Shown: positions 40,959 through 53,714, counted from the stretch's first letter. The stretch is DNA of 64,000 nt from Syngnathus acus (GCF_901709675.1 NC_051088.1:11759693-11823692), one strand, 5' to 3'. The notes: generated by a model not told the origin, from the sequence alone. A program made the numbers and translations.

Positions 40959-41197
40959 GTGGTTGTTGTCAAACCTTGTTAAACCGAATGATTGCGCAAC
41001 ACAATTTAGTGTTTAAAATTCAGAGGCTTGATAACAGCAGTTACTTTTCAATGCATTGTTGCAGTCTGACAAGCATTTAGAATTTAAATATAGTACGTAA
41101 GAAGTTGCGCGAACTTGGGGCCCTTGTGCTTGAAGCGACAAGACGGGACTTGGTGCGCATGCGCTCGAATCATTCCCTGGCTATCCTGTCTTCTTGA

Positions 41198-41200
<3 letters not shown>

Positions 41201-41273
<73 letters not shown>

Positions 41274-41285
41274 CTCTCTCTCTCT
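41201..41285 (+). repeat. (CT)n microsatellite, about 85 bp
   Basis: A pure CT array with one GC interruption, directly upstream of the CpG-rich block at 41.3 kb. CT/GA arrays at promoters can bind GAGA-type factors or form triplex DNA; here that is inference. Confidence 0.97.
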
Positions 41286-41620
41286 GTCAGACGCACACGC
41301 GTACACTGTCTCTCTTTCTTTGGTTGGGAAAAACCCGAGCAGGAGCCTGCGGAAGAGAACGCGAAAAAGGCGGATGTGCCTCCGAACGCGCCGCGGATGC
41401 CGCCCTCCGGACCTCCTTAATGCCAAAATTGTAAGTATGTGATCGGTAGAGAGGCGAGCGAGCGCTACGGGGAGGGCAGGCATGGAGCGAGCAGTGGGGG
41501 CCGGAACGGGCCCCCGGCCGGGGAGGGGGGCGCGGTGGTTTCGTATAATAATGCTGCGGTGTGTGGCGCGTGGAGGTAAAGGTCGCGCGTTCAAGTGATT
41601 CCTCGCCCACTTTTTGCTTC
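41286..41620 (+). promoter_or_regulatory. CpG-rich block with perfect donor; candidate rgs19 first exon and promoter
   Basis: Strongly GC/CpG-rich sequence just right of a long CT array, with GTAAGTAT at 41431 after ATGCCAAAATT. rgs19 is the next plus-strand gene downstream, 12 kb away. An exon ending at 41430 is likely 5' UTR: the only ATG near its end gives phase 2, which does not fit the next recognised exon. Confidence 0.4.
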
Positions 41621-42931
41621 CTTGATTATTTTCGAGAAAGGCGGGCGCAATGGCGACCCAAAGCAGCTTTGTGGACTTTTTCCGTCTTTCTCCAGGTGTT
41701 GTCATTGAATATGTTGATGTTGCATGGACAGACAGCACACAAGAGAAAGGCTTCTTAAGTTGACACGCTGGTTGAGTGGCGGGGCCGGTGACGTTCATGC
41801 AGATGTTCCAGTCAAACTAGCATGAAGGATTTCTCAATGTTGTGCCCAACTTTACTTGGAATCTGTGACGTGTTTGCTGTTCGTTCTATCACTGACACCT
41901 GATTCAGATATTTACAGAAAGAAGATTACTGCACAGGTACTAACTCGTGCAGTAGTTATTAAAAGGCATTGAAGTGTGTAAGGAAAGGATGATCAAGAAA
42001 ACTAAAACTGGATTGCTTTTTCAGGCATATCACATGTGGTTTTGAGAAATCAATTCATGACCAACTAATCTTGAAATGCCACTTTTTTTCATACCCCATG
42101 TCTGCTGTGACGTCAGGGAAGGAACTGGAGACAATTTGTTGATTATCACTATAATAGAATGAGGAAATTAGTAAATGGGTTGCTTGCTTGCAGTGCTGGG
42201 AGAACTTTACGAAGGTGTCACCGGTGACTGGCTGTCATTTGCGAGAGCTCAATACATAAAAAATAAAAAAAGGCTGATATAGGCTTTATTTCTGCAATCA
42301 TTTAGAAGGTTTGATGCATGCTGCTGTCAGATTTATGAATGAAATATGACATCCCCCCATATCCATGCTGCTCAAACTCTGTCTACCTGCACCAAAATTG
42401 AAAAAAAAAAAAACATCACCTCAGCCAAAACTTAGACCTAATTTTGATGATTGTGGAGTTTATTTTTCAGTCTCCAAATTGCCAGGTGCACGTATAAAAG
42501 AAAAGAAAATGCCTTCCCACCCTCCACCGGAATGCCCAGCATGGGCAAAGGTTTTCCAATATGTTGAGAAACCCCCTCTGGAACTACCTTCATTGTAAAA
42601 TTGACACCACTCATGTTGACATCTGAGGTTAACAGCCTTCAAACTTGATGAGTAATGGGTTGTTTTTACCTGTGCTGTTCAGTAACTTGCACTACAGGTG
42701 GTCTGTATGTCATATTGTGACAACACTTTTGTTGTATGACAGACTAGTCTGGTGTACTCTTCATGTTGTAGTGTTCAAACTAATTTGGAATGTCTTAAGG
42801 CATTATGTGGTTAAGAGGGACAAGTAGTGTCACCAGACTGTTTTCATGTTTGATTCTGTTTCATTCTGTACAAGTCATGAATTTATTCTCGTACACGTGT
42901 CAAATTGAATATGGAAGGTAGATTGAAGCCT

Positions 42932-43297
42932 GGCGGCTCGGTGGGGGCACTGGGTAGCACGTCCGCCTCACAGTTAGGACGGTGCGCGTTCGATTCCACC
43001 TCCGGGCCTCCCTGTGTGGAGTTTGCATGTTCTCCCCGTGTCCGCGTGGGTTTTCTCCGAGCACTCTGGTTTCCTCCCACATCCCAAAATCATGCTTGGT
43101 AGGCCGATTGAGCACTCCAAATTGCCCCTAGGTGTGAGTGCGAATGGTTGTTCGTCTCTGTGTGTGCCCTGCGATTGGCTGGCAACCAGTTCAGGGTGTC
43201 CCCCGCCTACTGCCCGATGACGGCTGGGATAGGCTCCGGCACGCCCGCGACCCCCATGGGGACAAAGCCGTACAGAAAATGGATAGATGGATGGATT
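42932..43297 (+). mobile_element. tRNA-headed SINE, second full copy
   Basis: Same family as 45495-45861 from GGCGGCTCGG to ATGGATAGATGGATGG. The flanks GATTGAAGCCT (42921-42931) and GATTTAAGCCT (43294-43304) match at 10 of 11 bases, so this is a somewhat older insertion. Confidence 0.78.
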
Positions 43298-44170
43298 TAA
43301 GCCTCAAGACTGCCCAGGCCTTCCTTTTCTGAGCATGCTATACTAAAATTTGATTAACCCCCCCATACTAAAAATATCCAAATTAATATCTTAATTTGCG
43401 GCTGATGAATACAGTGACATCGTTTCATTGGAGAGCAAAATAGTTGGCAGATCCTGAAATCTAGTCCCAAATTCATTTACTTATCTGAACATACAGTGAT
43501 ATAAGATGCATGCTGTACTATCAACATTTTATGACAATATTATTGAAATTGCACTATCACCATGTTTCCGCTCACAAAATGTGAAGACTCACTTTCAAAG
43601 TTTATTGGGGGAAAAAAAATATCTCTAAGTTTGAAGTCTTCTACTCTGCGGAAGGGCAAGGGTGATGTAGAAAGATAATGAATCAATCTGTGCATTGGTG
43701 ACGGGCGGGATGATACATTTGTTAGCGTTAAACATTTTAAATGTCCCATTGGTAAATTCATTATCATCCACGTGCAATGTTTTCCATTTTTACAGAAAGT
43801 CTAAAACTAAGTTGAAATACACTAATAGGTTCTGCATTGCAGTTTGCAAGTCCAACTTAACAGTCATTAAAACACAGAAGCACAGAAGAAAGAGAATAAT
43901 TTTTACTTTTCATAACATACAACCAACCTTTAAAAAATTAAAGCACTGTTAAAGTGTAGTTTTTGACTTTATAGTAACCTTCTTCGTGGTTGATGACATG
44001 TTTATATATAAACTGACACTGAGGCTCACAGCGGTGGCCTGCTTATTGTACAGAAGTCCAAAAAGTAAGCAAGATGACTGACAGGATAGGGAACGAAGCA
44101 CCGCGACTGAATGTTGACGTGAAAAAAAACAAAACAAAAAAAAAACATGCATGGAAATGACCATTTATCA

Positions 44171-44472
44171 CAAGGGTGTCAAACACGTTTTTGTCACGGG
44201 CCATATCGTTGCTATGGTTTCCCTCGGAGGGCCGTTATGTCTGTGAACCCATAGAAATGTATAATCAACTATCACATGTAAGCAATATAATCATGGATAA
44301 ATGAATTCTTCAAATATTTTCAATTTAAGGGGGGGGTCAGTAACCAAAAATATTGTAATATTTCATCTTAGTTAAGACAATTTGCAAGGAACATGAAGTT
44401 GGCCGTCACGATCCACATAAAAATATGTCATGGCCCGGATCTGACCCTCACACCTTGAGTTTGGCACCTGTG
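44171..44472 (+). mobile_element. hAT-type MITE, copy 3, more diverged
   Basis: Begins CAAGGGTGTCAAACACG and ends CTTGAGTTTGGCACCTGTG, with the same GGGCCATATCG and GAGGGCCGTTATG blocks inside. The interior has drifted more than in the other two copies. Confidence 0.65.
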
Positions 44473-44824
44473 ATTTATCGAGTCCAAAAAAAACGATTGT
44501 GTCCATTTTCACTCTTCAAGCATCTTTTTTTTTTTTTTTGCTTGAGGTTTAGCACCTGATACTATGCTCTCCTCTTCTGTCCGCCTTATGTTGAATGCCT
44601 CACATTCTATGTTGTGGTCTAAACTTGGGCTTTTCACAAGGTTTGTTGTGTTGCCACAACTTCGGTCGTTTATGGAGCTGAAATAGCTCCACGCATGACT
44701 CAGAATACACTCTGTCGTTATCTTGACTGATTGCGGCGACTAAAAAGCTAGCTGGCTACTGATGCTCGTTATCAAACTTCCTGGTCATTGGAACTCAAGT
44801 TGCACTAATTATTATGAATCTGGG

Positions 44825-45223
44825 TACTGTATTTTCCGGACTAAGGCGCACCTAAAAATCAAAAATTTTCTCAAAAGTGCTCCTTATAGTCCGGTGCGCC
44901 TTTATATATGGACCAAATTCCTAAATTTAAACTGGCCCGAAGCATTGTATCATGAAATCAATCATGAGTGGCCCGCTGAAGACTATGAATCATGAATCGA
45001 AAAGACTATGGATCATTATTTTGTGTAATTTGGTGCATCTGAAGTTGAAATAAAAAAGATAAAATGGCGAATGATTTGATTTGGATTAAAAATCTGACAT
45101 GATGCATTAATGGTGTGCCTTATAGTCCGGTGCGCCTTATATAAGGACAAAGTTTTAAAATGGGCCATTCATTGAAGGTGCACCTTATAGTCCGGTGCGC
45201 CTTATAGTCCGGAAAATACGGTA
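44825..45223 (+). mobile_element. TA-flanked MITE (ACCGTATTTTCCGG family), copy 2
   Basis: Same ends and interior as 23497-23911, including CATGAAATCAATCATGAGTG and GTTTTAAAATGGGCCATTC. Both ends are intact. Confidence 0.75.
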
Positions 45224-45494
45224 CTAAAATCCTGTAAAATCCTGTTTTATTACTATGTTTTTTGTAAGGGCCAGCTTCTCAGATCCATCACCTCAGATCT
45301 GGACTTGTGCACTAAAATTGGAAGCACAATTAACACTTACCGTTTTTTCCATGTATAATGCGCAAAATTTAACTAATTTATTGTCCTAAAATCTGGGGTG
45401 CGCATTATACATGGGTACAATTTTTTTTTCTTTTTTTTTTTTTTTTGTGAAGAAAATCATGGTACAACAATTTTTGAAGAAAATCTTGTCACGG

Positions 45495-45861
45495 TGGCGG
45501 CTCGGTGGCGCACTGGGTAGCACGTCCGCCTCACAGTTAGGAGGGTGCGGGTTCGATTCCACCTCCGGCCCTCCCTGTGTGGAGTTTGCATGTTCTCCCC
45601 GGGCCCGCGTGGGTTTTCTCCGGGCACTCCGGTTTCCTCCCGCATCCCAAAAACATGCTTGGTAGGCCGATTGAAGACTCCAAATTGTCCCTAGGTGTGA
45701 GTGCGAGTGCAAATGGTTGTTTGTCTCTGTGTGCCCTGCGATTGGCTGGCAACCGGTTCAGGGTGTCCCCCGCCTACTGCCCGATGACGGCTGGGATAGG
45801 CTCCAGCACTCCCGCGACCCCCGTGGGGACTAAGCGGTTCAGAAAATGGATGGATGGATGG
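45495..45861 (+). mobile_element. tRNA-headed SINE with LINE-like tail, 12-bp target duplication
   Basis: The head carries RNA polymerase III-like boxes (CACTGGGTAGCACG and GGTTCGATTCC). The body is TTTGCATGTTCTCCCC...GATTGGCTGGCAACC, and it ends in GGATGG repeats. It is flanked by ATCTTGTCACGG at 45483-45494 and 45862-45873, a perfect 12-bp duplication, so it inserted recently. It lies within the outer MITE at 45338-46639. Confidence 0.8.
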
Positions 45862-46250
45862 ATCTTGTCACGGATGGTTCTTTACAACGTCACTTTCCTC
45901 TCTTTTCATTTTAACCTAACTGATCGCGGTGGTGCCTTTCTGGGCAGTCGGAGAAATCAACGCCAACAAAAAAAATACATCCAGCCTAGTTAAGAAATCA
46001 CCAGAAAGATCACCATGACAATTGTGAATAATAAATAAATAATTATTATATATATTATTATAATAATAATAAATAATTGTGATAAATAACTGGAACATCA
46101 CTCAAATATTGGTGATCCCGTTGAGAGTCTCACATATTTCTTCGCTATCGAGTTTGCTACTGCATGCGCAGTGATACTGACCGGCAGAATAACATTCGGT
46201 TGTTCCCAAAGATGATCTTTTTTCTGAAATAATTTTATGTTTACGGACTT

Positions 46251-46498
46251 AAGTAACCCGGCCGGGTCATACCAAAGACTATAAAAATGGGACCCATTGC
46301 CTCCCTGCTTGGCACTCAGCATTAAGGGTTGGAATTGGGAGGTTAGATCACCAAATGATTCCCGAGCGCGGCGCCGCTGCTGCTCACTGCTCCCCTCTCC
46401 CCCAGGGGATGGATCAAAATCACACGGGAATGGGTCAAATGCAGAGGACAAATTTCACCACACCCAGACGCGTGTGTGACGATAATTGGGACTTTAAA
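46251..46498 (+). mobile_element. Second SINE type, 5' truncated
   Basis: Starts CCCGGCCGGGTCATACC, continues AAAATGGGACCCATTGCC and ends with CAAATGCAGAGGACAAATTT and an A-rich tail. I recognise this as a common dispersed fish repeat, but I do not give a family name. Confidence 0.55.
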
Positions 46499-48277
46499 AA
46501 TAAAAAAATTAAAAAAAAATAAAAAGTCAAAATTTGGGTGCGTATTATACATGGTTACAGGCTTTTTTCCAGCATTGACATGCCATTTTTAGGGTGCGTA
46601 TTATACATGGGGGCGCATTATACATGGAAAAAAACGGTAGTTGTTTTCTTGTTTTCCTGTTTCTGTTGGCACATACCTTTTCTTCCTAAATCTTTCTTTA
46701 TTGTGCAGGTCACTCACTGCTTCCTCTTTTTCTCACGTTGTCGTCGTCCCTTCCTTCCGGCTCTTGCGACATCTGTCTCTGCCTTTTTCCACTTGACTTT
46801 TGTATTCCTTGTGTCTGTCCGACAACATCTTGGTGTGTGTTTATACAATATTTACTATTTGGCGTGTTGCAGTTTAGAGATTCAAGTTGGAAGTGAAGTT
46901 AATCAGCAAATTTGCCACTTATGCAATCCGAGGCACAACGAAGCAGAAACATCATCACAACGTTTTCCTGCTTTGACAAGTTTTGTCTGAAAGGCACAGA
47001 TAGAAAAGTGACACCTCTCGGGTGAATATCGCTATCAAGTGCTTTTGGTGTCCTTATCCAAATCGCCCAGTCATCAAGCAAGGCTCCAAATAACTTATTT
47101 CATTTAAGGAGGAATTTTTCTCATCAATGACTTTATCTGAGGAGCAATTTACTAATATTGAGGAGCAATTTTTTGCAGGTTAATCCCAGAGACCTGAAGA
47201 AAGGGGTTTAGTAAAAGATGAAAAAATATGAGAATGTATGTAAAATGTATGATCATAATTATATTACATTATAGAGATTATTATGGTAAATATAAATACA
47301 ATGTGTTGCAATTTACCAAGGATGCTGTTGGTCAACTAGCAAATCATTTGTGGCAGCCCTAATTGAAAACAATGACACAACATCTGTGTATTTTTTTTAA
47401 GTTCACGTTGATGTCATCACATGTAGGCTAATTGTCTGTTCCAGGAGGTAAATATTTGAATTTTTGTGCTCATTGACAAAGCAGCAAACAAATAGTGACA
47501 GTTTGTGAAGTTGTCGACATCTCCACCAAACAGGCCGGCGTTTCTCTGATATCTAGTTACAATTGACCACGCCAGGTTTCCTGTAAGAAGATGTTCCAGC
47601 ATTGTTTGTTTTTTTATGTCAACTAACAGACTTGATGAGTGACGAACATTTCGCTAACCCCGATCTCATGCTTTCTGCGCGGAAGTCGAGGTAATCACTT
47701 GAGGGCGAATTCCGAGAAAAGTCAAGGGTATCACCACAGGAAAGATGCTATTATGATGCTAATAATGTTGCCAAAATATAAGAAACAACTCTTGGTATGA
47801 TGTACAGATTACAACCATAGTGCTGAAGTTATTTTTAAATTTATAGGTCTCTGACCGTGAAGCAATATAATCTTTCTCAAGGCACAATTGTTGAAGATTG
47901 TGATTCAACCTAACAAAAGGGTCTTTGAGTTTGTTTTAGTAGTGCCACATGTACCCAATGAAAAGGATATACATAATTCTTCTATATTCTGTGGAGCCGC
48001 TAAAGTTAAACTCCTGTGTGGTTGTTCAATTAAAAATACTGTTTGCCTCAAATCGAGCAAAATTTTGCAGTTGAAGGTGAAGAAAAAAAAGATGATGAGA
48101 GAAGACCAAAGCAGATTCAGCTTGTCACTTGTTGTCACAGTTACTATGAGACAATATATTTTTGTTTGTTTTAATAGTTTTAACAGGGCTTGACCTGTAA
48201 TTATAATATATTTACATTTCCATGCTCTTACCTTCTTATGTTTCTGTGTGTGGTCCGAATGGGTGTGAATTTCTAAA

Positions 48278-48389
48278 GAAGAGGTTCCAGACCAAAAGGG
48301 CGATGACATGCATGAGCCTGGTCTGCTAACATCGCTGACGACTCGCACGCTGCCCCAACGGCCGCCCTCACGACATGACGGACATGCTG
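48278..48389 (+). other. Candidate upstream exon of rgs19
   Basis: A GC-rich island in AT-rich sequence, preceded by TTTCTAAAG and followed by a donor CTG|GTAAAC at 48390. Two of its frames can join rgs19. ATG 48375 gives MTDML, phase 0, joined to acceptor 53544. An ATG at 48308 gives a 27-codon lead-in, phase 1, joined to acceptor 53551. Both keep the rgs19 frame, so neither is preferred. This is splice-motif inference only. Confidence 0.3.
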
Positions 48390-48862
48390 GTAAACATTTT
48401 CCATTTTTTTCCAGTGGCTTGATTTACACAAAGAAAAGGTAAATATGCCATAAAACAATTAGGATGAACATAGATTTGCAATTGATGGCATGACGTATTT
48501 GCTTAAAAAGGGGAAGGAAAAAAAATCAAAAGTGTTTCCCAATTGCTTGTCAGTCTGCACTGTAGCCATATTAAAAAAAAGATGCTAATGGCGCTAACAT
48601 TCCCATCTCGTGGCAAAAAAGTGGTACTGCGAGATATTTGTAATTGGTGGCTATGTGCCTCAGAGCGAAGTGGAAAATATGCGATAACATCGCGCAACGG
48701 CACGCCAACAAACTACATCACATTACACTTATTAAGCAGGAGGCCATTGTACTGGTTTATATTTATCTTTATCTCTTTTTTTTATCGTTGCACTTCAACA
48801 TTATATTGTCAAAGATCCTCATTACAAGTTCACTTTAGCAGTATGGTTGCAAAATAATGGGA

Positions 48863-48865
<3 letters not shown>

Positions 48866-48926
<61 letters not shown>

Positions 48927-48960
48927 GGATATTTATATATATATATATATATATATATGT
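48866..48960 (+). repeat. (AT)n microsatellite with duplicated leader
   Basis: Two AT arrays, each preceded by GGGATATTTATATA, so the unit was duplicated. In the long rgs19 5' intron. Confidence 0.95.
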
Positions 48961-51431
48961 GTAAAATATATAAAACCCCTAATATATCGATTATATAATG
49001 CTGATTAAACCTTTCAGCTAACCCTTAACCGATGAATTGACGCTCCTTGAGCACTACCACTAAAACAGTGAAAGCATTGACTGCCTTGCTTCGAACTTGC
49101 TTCGACTGAGTTCTTATTTCAAGCTCTCAGTTCATGGCAGTTTATGTCACAAGACAATACACAGCACACAGAAATGTTCTTAGGGATGCTGCTCTATATG
49201 GAATGACTCAACATAAATGGCACTTTTGAGTGGTTGTAATGAGGTGAAATAATTAGATAAGGATGTGGTTCGAGCCAGTCAGACGGTCTGGAACAAAAAC
49301 GCCTTTAGGCGGAAAATGGGCCTTCCTGGGATTGTGGACGTTCAGGAACTGTACTGTTTAAAGTCATGTGCTCATTTGCATTTTCTACACAAGTCAAGTC
49401 TGGTTACTGTTTGTGTACTGCATTACGTTTTGCACCACTTCTGCAGGAGAACCAAGTGCCAACCCTTAAGTACCAAAGGCAGACAAGCCAAGTATTGTCA
49501 GTGCTTCCCAAGCTTTTTTGAGCCAAGAACCCAAAATCTCACAATACCACCAAACAAAAACATTATAAAAAGTAGAGATACTGAAATAAAGAAGCCATGA
49601 CTTGTTCTGTTCTATAAATGGCAGCAAATGGATAAACGGGTTTATTGTACGAATGGAAGATCATTTAAGAGTTGTCACTATATGTCACTGGCATAGAGAC
49701 ATGAAGAAAGATATATTTGCTAGTTGCTAAAAAATAAACTATTTCCATTTGTTTGCTCCTTCTATAATGCTCTTAACATGCCACAAGATGTCACCAAAGC
49801 CGCGATCGTAGTAATTAATGTCAAAGTGATACCTCTTTACTGAGAGACTAACAGCTTTGTGTGTCGGGGAGGAGCTAAGTTTAGCCTGGGTTGTTAGTGA
49901 AAGTTATGGAGAGCCTTTAGCAACATTTGCGTGTCCGTCTTTATTTTTTTTTTTAAATCGAACAAATGCAAAGAAATATGAAATTTTTTGAGATAGTAGA
50001 ATTTGGTGCATCTATTGCTCAGTTTTTTGCTAATTGCAACGGGGGGTGGGCTAATCTGTACCATGCTGAACTATTATGTTAAACTGCTTTCACCTTGATC
50101 TTTTTAACCCCTCATCCTGACATCTGTAGTGTGAGTTTGCGTCAAATTTGGCTTTGAGATATTTCCAAAGAGCGCGGAACAAGTCGAGACTGGAAACAGC
50201 TCGAGCGAGTTGTCGGGGTGCAGATGCCTTGCCTGATTCATCAAGTTTCGCAGCGAAACCAAGAAGTGTCACAATGAACGCCATCCTCTGCACACCTCCC
50301 ACCCCCAGACTCGATTTCCTGTCTGCCATCTCTCAACGCTTTTTACACGCTCCCTTCCTCCTTCACTTAATGAAGACATGTTGGAAGTCTTGATAGTTTG
50401 GCGACAACTGCTAAGAGGTCGTTGTGTTTTGGTTCCATTCTTCCACATTGATTCATTTTCTCTTTGGTGAGCTCTCCTGATTATTACTTGTATAACTTTT
50501 GACTTGACTCGAAGGCTTACTCTTCATGCTGACACAGGTGTACTGAAAAGTTTTTCCTCTCGTGTGTTGTTGAAAGCTTACCGTTCTGATTTTCTTCTCT
50601 TCATGTATGATATTGACAAAAATTGACATTTTTCTTACAACTTTCCAGCATGTAGTTAGTTTCAAACATAAAGATGCAGTTTCAGTTATTTGTTAACGGA
50701 AGGATTTTTTAAATTATTTTACTTTTGTTAGCTTTTGAAACCTTATTGACTTCAACACGCAAAGGGTGGAGGGGTTGCGGTCTTAAAAGGGCCGTTTACA
50801 AAAGACAAAAGAGATCTGAAGAAGAGCCGTGCTGGATATGAAAGCAAATGGCATGGTCAGCAAGTTAGTGTACATGTGTGTACTGTTTGTTTAGCTGACA
50901 TTGGCAACTACTGGCCTGTCATACATAAACATTTCTATGTCTGTGTGACTGAAAATTGTTTTGACAACAATGCCGACTGTACGTAAAAGAAAATATTTGT
51001 AAAGATTCTGTAAGTCTACTATAGCTGTACCAGTGGGATGTTTTAGTTGAGTTTTTAATTCTGCTTGCATGTAATACATATTAATTAGTATTGCTGAGGA
51101 GAAAGTATTTTTAGCGTGTGCACACAAAGCTTTTAAAGAGGAGAATGGTGTGTGGTGGGGGTAAAGCAGAACTTAAACGAGGTGTCCAACATGTTTGGGC
51201 AGGTTTTTCCAGATGGTCTTCCACTAAAGCTGCTGTCTGAACTTCTGGAAAACACCTGTGCAGGGTTTGAGTGAATGCCAAGAAAAACTTTGAAATGTAC
51301 TTGAGTTGGGGCCAGGCGATATGGTTAAAAAGTTTATCACGATATAAATATTTCACATCAATCGATATAGGACATCTCCAGGACAATGTGAGCACTTCAT
51401 TCATAAGTTTCTACTTTCTGTGGTTTAAGAT

Positions 51432-51825
51432 TACCGTATTTTCCAGACTATAAGGCGCACCTAAAAGCCTAAGATTTTCTCAAAAGCCGACAGTGCGCCT
51501 TTTAGTCCAGTGCGCCTTTTATATGGACCAAATTTAAACTGGCCCGAAGCATTGTGTCATGAAATCAATCACAAGTGGCCCGCTGAAGACTATGAATCAT
51601 GAATCAAAAAGGCTATGGATCATTATTTTGTGATTATAAAGTAATTTGTTGCGTCTGAAGTTGAAATAAAAAAGGTAAAATGGAGAATGATTTGATTTGG
51701 ATGATGCATTAATGGTGCGCCTTATAGTCCGGTGCGCCTTATATAAGGACAAAGTTTTAAAATGGGCCATTCATTGAAGGTGCGCCTTAAAATCCGGTGC
51801 GCCTTATAGTCCGAAAAATACGGTA
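51432..51825 (+). mobile_element. TA-flanked MITE (ACCGTATTTTCCGG family), copy 3
   Basis: Starts TACCGTATTTTCCAGACTA and ends CCGAAAAATACGGTA. The interior is alignable with the other two copies; it carries a short deletion before TGATGCATTAATGG. Confidence 0.75.
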
Positions 51826-52284
51826 AGTCTAAAACTGCAGTTGGCATTTCAAATAAACACTTCTAAATTTGTCTGCCTAACTTAAGTTAAACCACAAATT
51901 CCAGCCCATATGTTGTATTTTACCGTCTGATGTTATGTTTTTTTCGTCATTGTCATTGATCACATAGCGACTGACGTACATATCTTTAGTAATGACGATG
52001 AAATATGACGCAAATGTGTTTCCTTCCTACTTTGTCTTGATGTGGCAATGTGACAACCTCTGTCCCTCCCATTCATTGAGGCTGAAACTTGTACACGAAT
52101 GCAGGCAAGTGTTGCGATTAACTACCCCTAGTAAATCGGATTTATATTCGACATCAATGCTTCATTACTTAAGATCTACTTTGTGTGTGTTTGTGAGTGT
52201 GTGTCAAACTGTGAGGAAAGGAGGACAAAACCATTTGGGAAGTTGGGAAACATTCAATATTGAACTTCGCAGGCCACAAAAAGG

Positions 52285-52376
52285 CACAAATGGGCTATCT
52301 ATCCATTCATTCACTTCACCGCTTATCTTCATCAGCCGGGCCTGAATGCCAACCCGCTCACAGCTCAAAGTCGCAA
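52285..52376 (-). mobile_element. Old SINE tail fragment, reverse orientation
   Basis: CTATCTATCCATTCATTCAC, CCGCTTATCTTCATCAG and GGCCTGAATGCC look like a reverse-oriented CCATCC-type SINE tail. Confidence 0.4.
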
Positions 52377-53586
52377 TGAATGAAATATGACTTTAAATGC
52401 ACACACCATTAAATGTTATCTTATATTTTTTTGTGGAGCTTCGATGGTTGAACACAATCTATTCATGGATGCTGGTTCATGTCAAATTTCAAATGAAAAA
52501 TTTCCCTGGTCTATAATGGAAATTAAAATCATACATTTGAATGTGCTCATAAAGTACAAATTTTAAAAGCATCGGTATAAAAAAAAGTGGTATCAATCAT
52601 CCCTAATCAGTTCCCAAGTAGTAGCTCTCAGTTTCCAAAAGGTCGGCAACCCCAGTGTCGCCAATTGTTCAGCAGTCTTTTTTATGTTGCATGGAGAATA
52701 AAAAGTAGTGTCAATTTGAGGAGTTATCTATGATATTAAGACGATCACACGCCTGTAACTCATATGTGCATCCATGTAGGTATGTCATTGAACTTACAAG
52801 CAATATTGACAGTGATGGAGTTCAACTGACAATTTTCCTTTCGTGAACAAAAGTGTATGATTACTGAGTCTTTTCTCATGTAATCACACTTAATCCGATT
52901 ATTTTGCGCAACCCAATCCTGTTACACGCACACACATTTGGTCACTCCGCAAAATTTAGACACAGGAAAGTAGTGCTGTTCTTTCTTCACTGAAAGCTCT
53001 TTAAGTTTGAGTTATTTGGCTTTTAACTTTGGGAAATAGATCGGATTAAGTCCATTTTCTAGTCGTTACCACCCGAAATGGACTGCTACCCGCAAAGACT
53101 CGCACGTACACCCCCCCACCACACACACACACACAAGAGTCAAACATGATCAGAAAAACCCTTCAACATTTGTGTGTGTGTTTGTATGCGCGTGGTCGCT
53201 TGTGCGTGATCACAGCTCAATCACATGATGCATCACACTGACTTTCTCTCACTTCCTCTTCTCAACATGTCTCCTTATTCCTCAACATTTCTTCTTGTCC
53301 TCCACTATTAATATTTCTAATATTTTAACCAATCAAAATCATCTTTATTGTGCCAGGCATATAAAAATACACAAGGAGTCTATCTCAATATACTATCACA
53401 AAAATGAATATTTAGGATGTGACACTTAGGTGCAATCTTTATATTTTGCTCGGGAATACTAGCGTCACTTATTTACAGACTCACAGTGCAAAACTGGATG
53501 TTCAAGAAAAGTCCAAATGTATGACAAGCTCTCTGTTTCTATAGTACACAGGTCCGATCCCGGCCGAGCAAGAGGGTGAGCTGGCC

Positions 53587-53714
53587 ATGGGTGTGGGTCG
53601 GAGCGAAACGGCGCCACTGAGCGGGCCGGCGGTGCAAGGCCTGAACACGACGCAGAATTCCCAGCGTCCGAGCACCTGCTGTTTCTGCTGGTGCTGCTGT
53701 TGCAGCTGCTCATG
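53587..53714 (+). CDS. rgs19: rgs19 exon with cysteine string
   Basis: 42 codons plus two bases from ATG 53587, ending SCS and the first two bases of a Trp codon. The donor is CATG|GTAGGA and the phase is 2. The transcribed exon starts after one of two AGs, at 53544 (TTTCTATAG) or 53551 (GTACACAG), so coding may begin further upstream. Confidence 0.88.

Larger units (their letters stand above)
36863..41200. other. Intergenic, no supported gene
   Basis: Holds a hAT MITE (37376-37681). It also has a CpG-rich patch at 37.9-38.15 kb with a 167-codon open frame (37717-38220) that has no recognisable domain, and an ATT array. The direct repeat AGATTAGACGTC occurs at 38288 and 38328. Confidence 0.45.
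45338..46639 (+). mobile_element. Nested repeat: MITE holding two SINEs
   Basis: The outer element starts TACCGTTTTTTCCATGTATA and ends CATGGAAAAAAACGGTA, bounded by TA. CCATGTATAATGCGC and its reverse complement recur at both ends, so each end can fold on itself. Inside lie a full SINE (45495-45861) and a 5'-truncated second SINE type (46251-46498). It has no coding capacity. Confidence 0.7.
46640..53544. other. Probable rgs19 5' intron; no other gene seen
   Basis: Contains the candidate exon at 48.3 kb, the AT array at 48.9 kb and one MITE at 51.4-51.8 kb. GTGCTTCCCAAGCTTTTTTG at 49501 resembles the end of another MITE. No conserved protein is recognised. Confidence 0.4.

Noticed and set aside
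41181-41798. 205-codon minus-strand frame with Arg-Glu repeats and its plus-strand partner
   Set aside because: Produced by the CT array and a CpG-rich flank; no conserved domain and overlapping frames on both strands.
48841-48960. CRISPR-like alternation of repeats
   Set aside because: It is a simple AT microsatellite with one duplicated leader in a vertebrate genome; no spacers.
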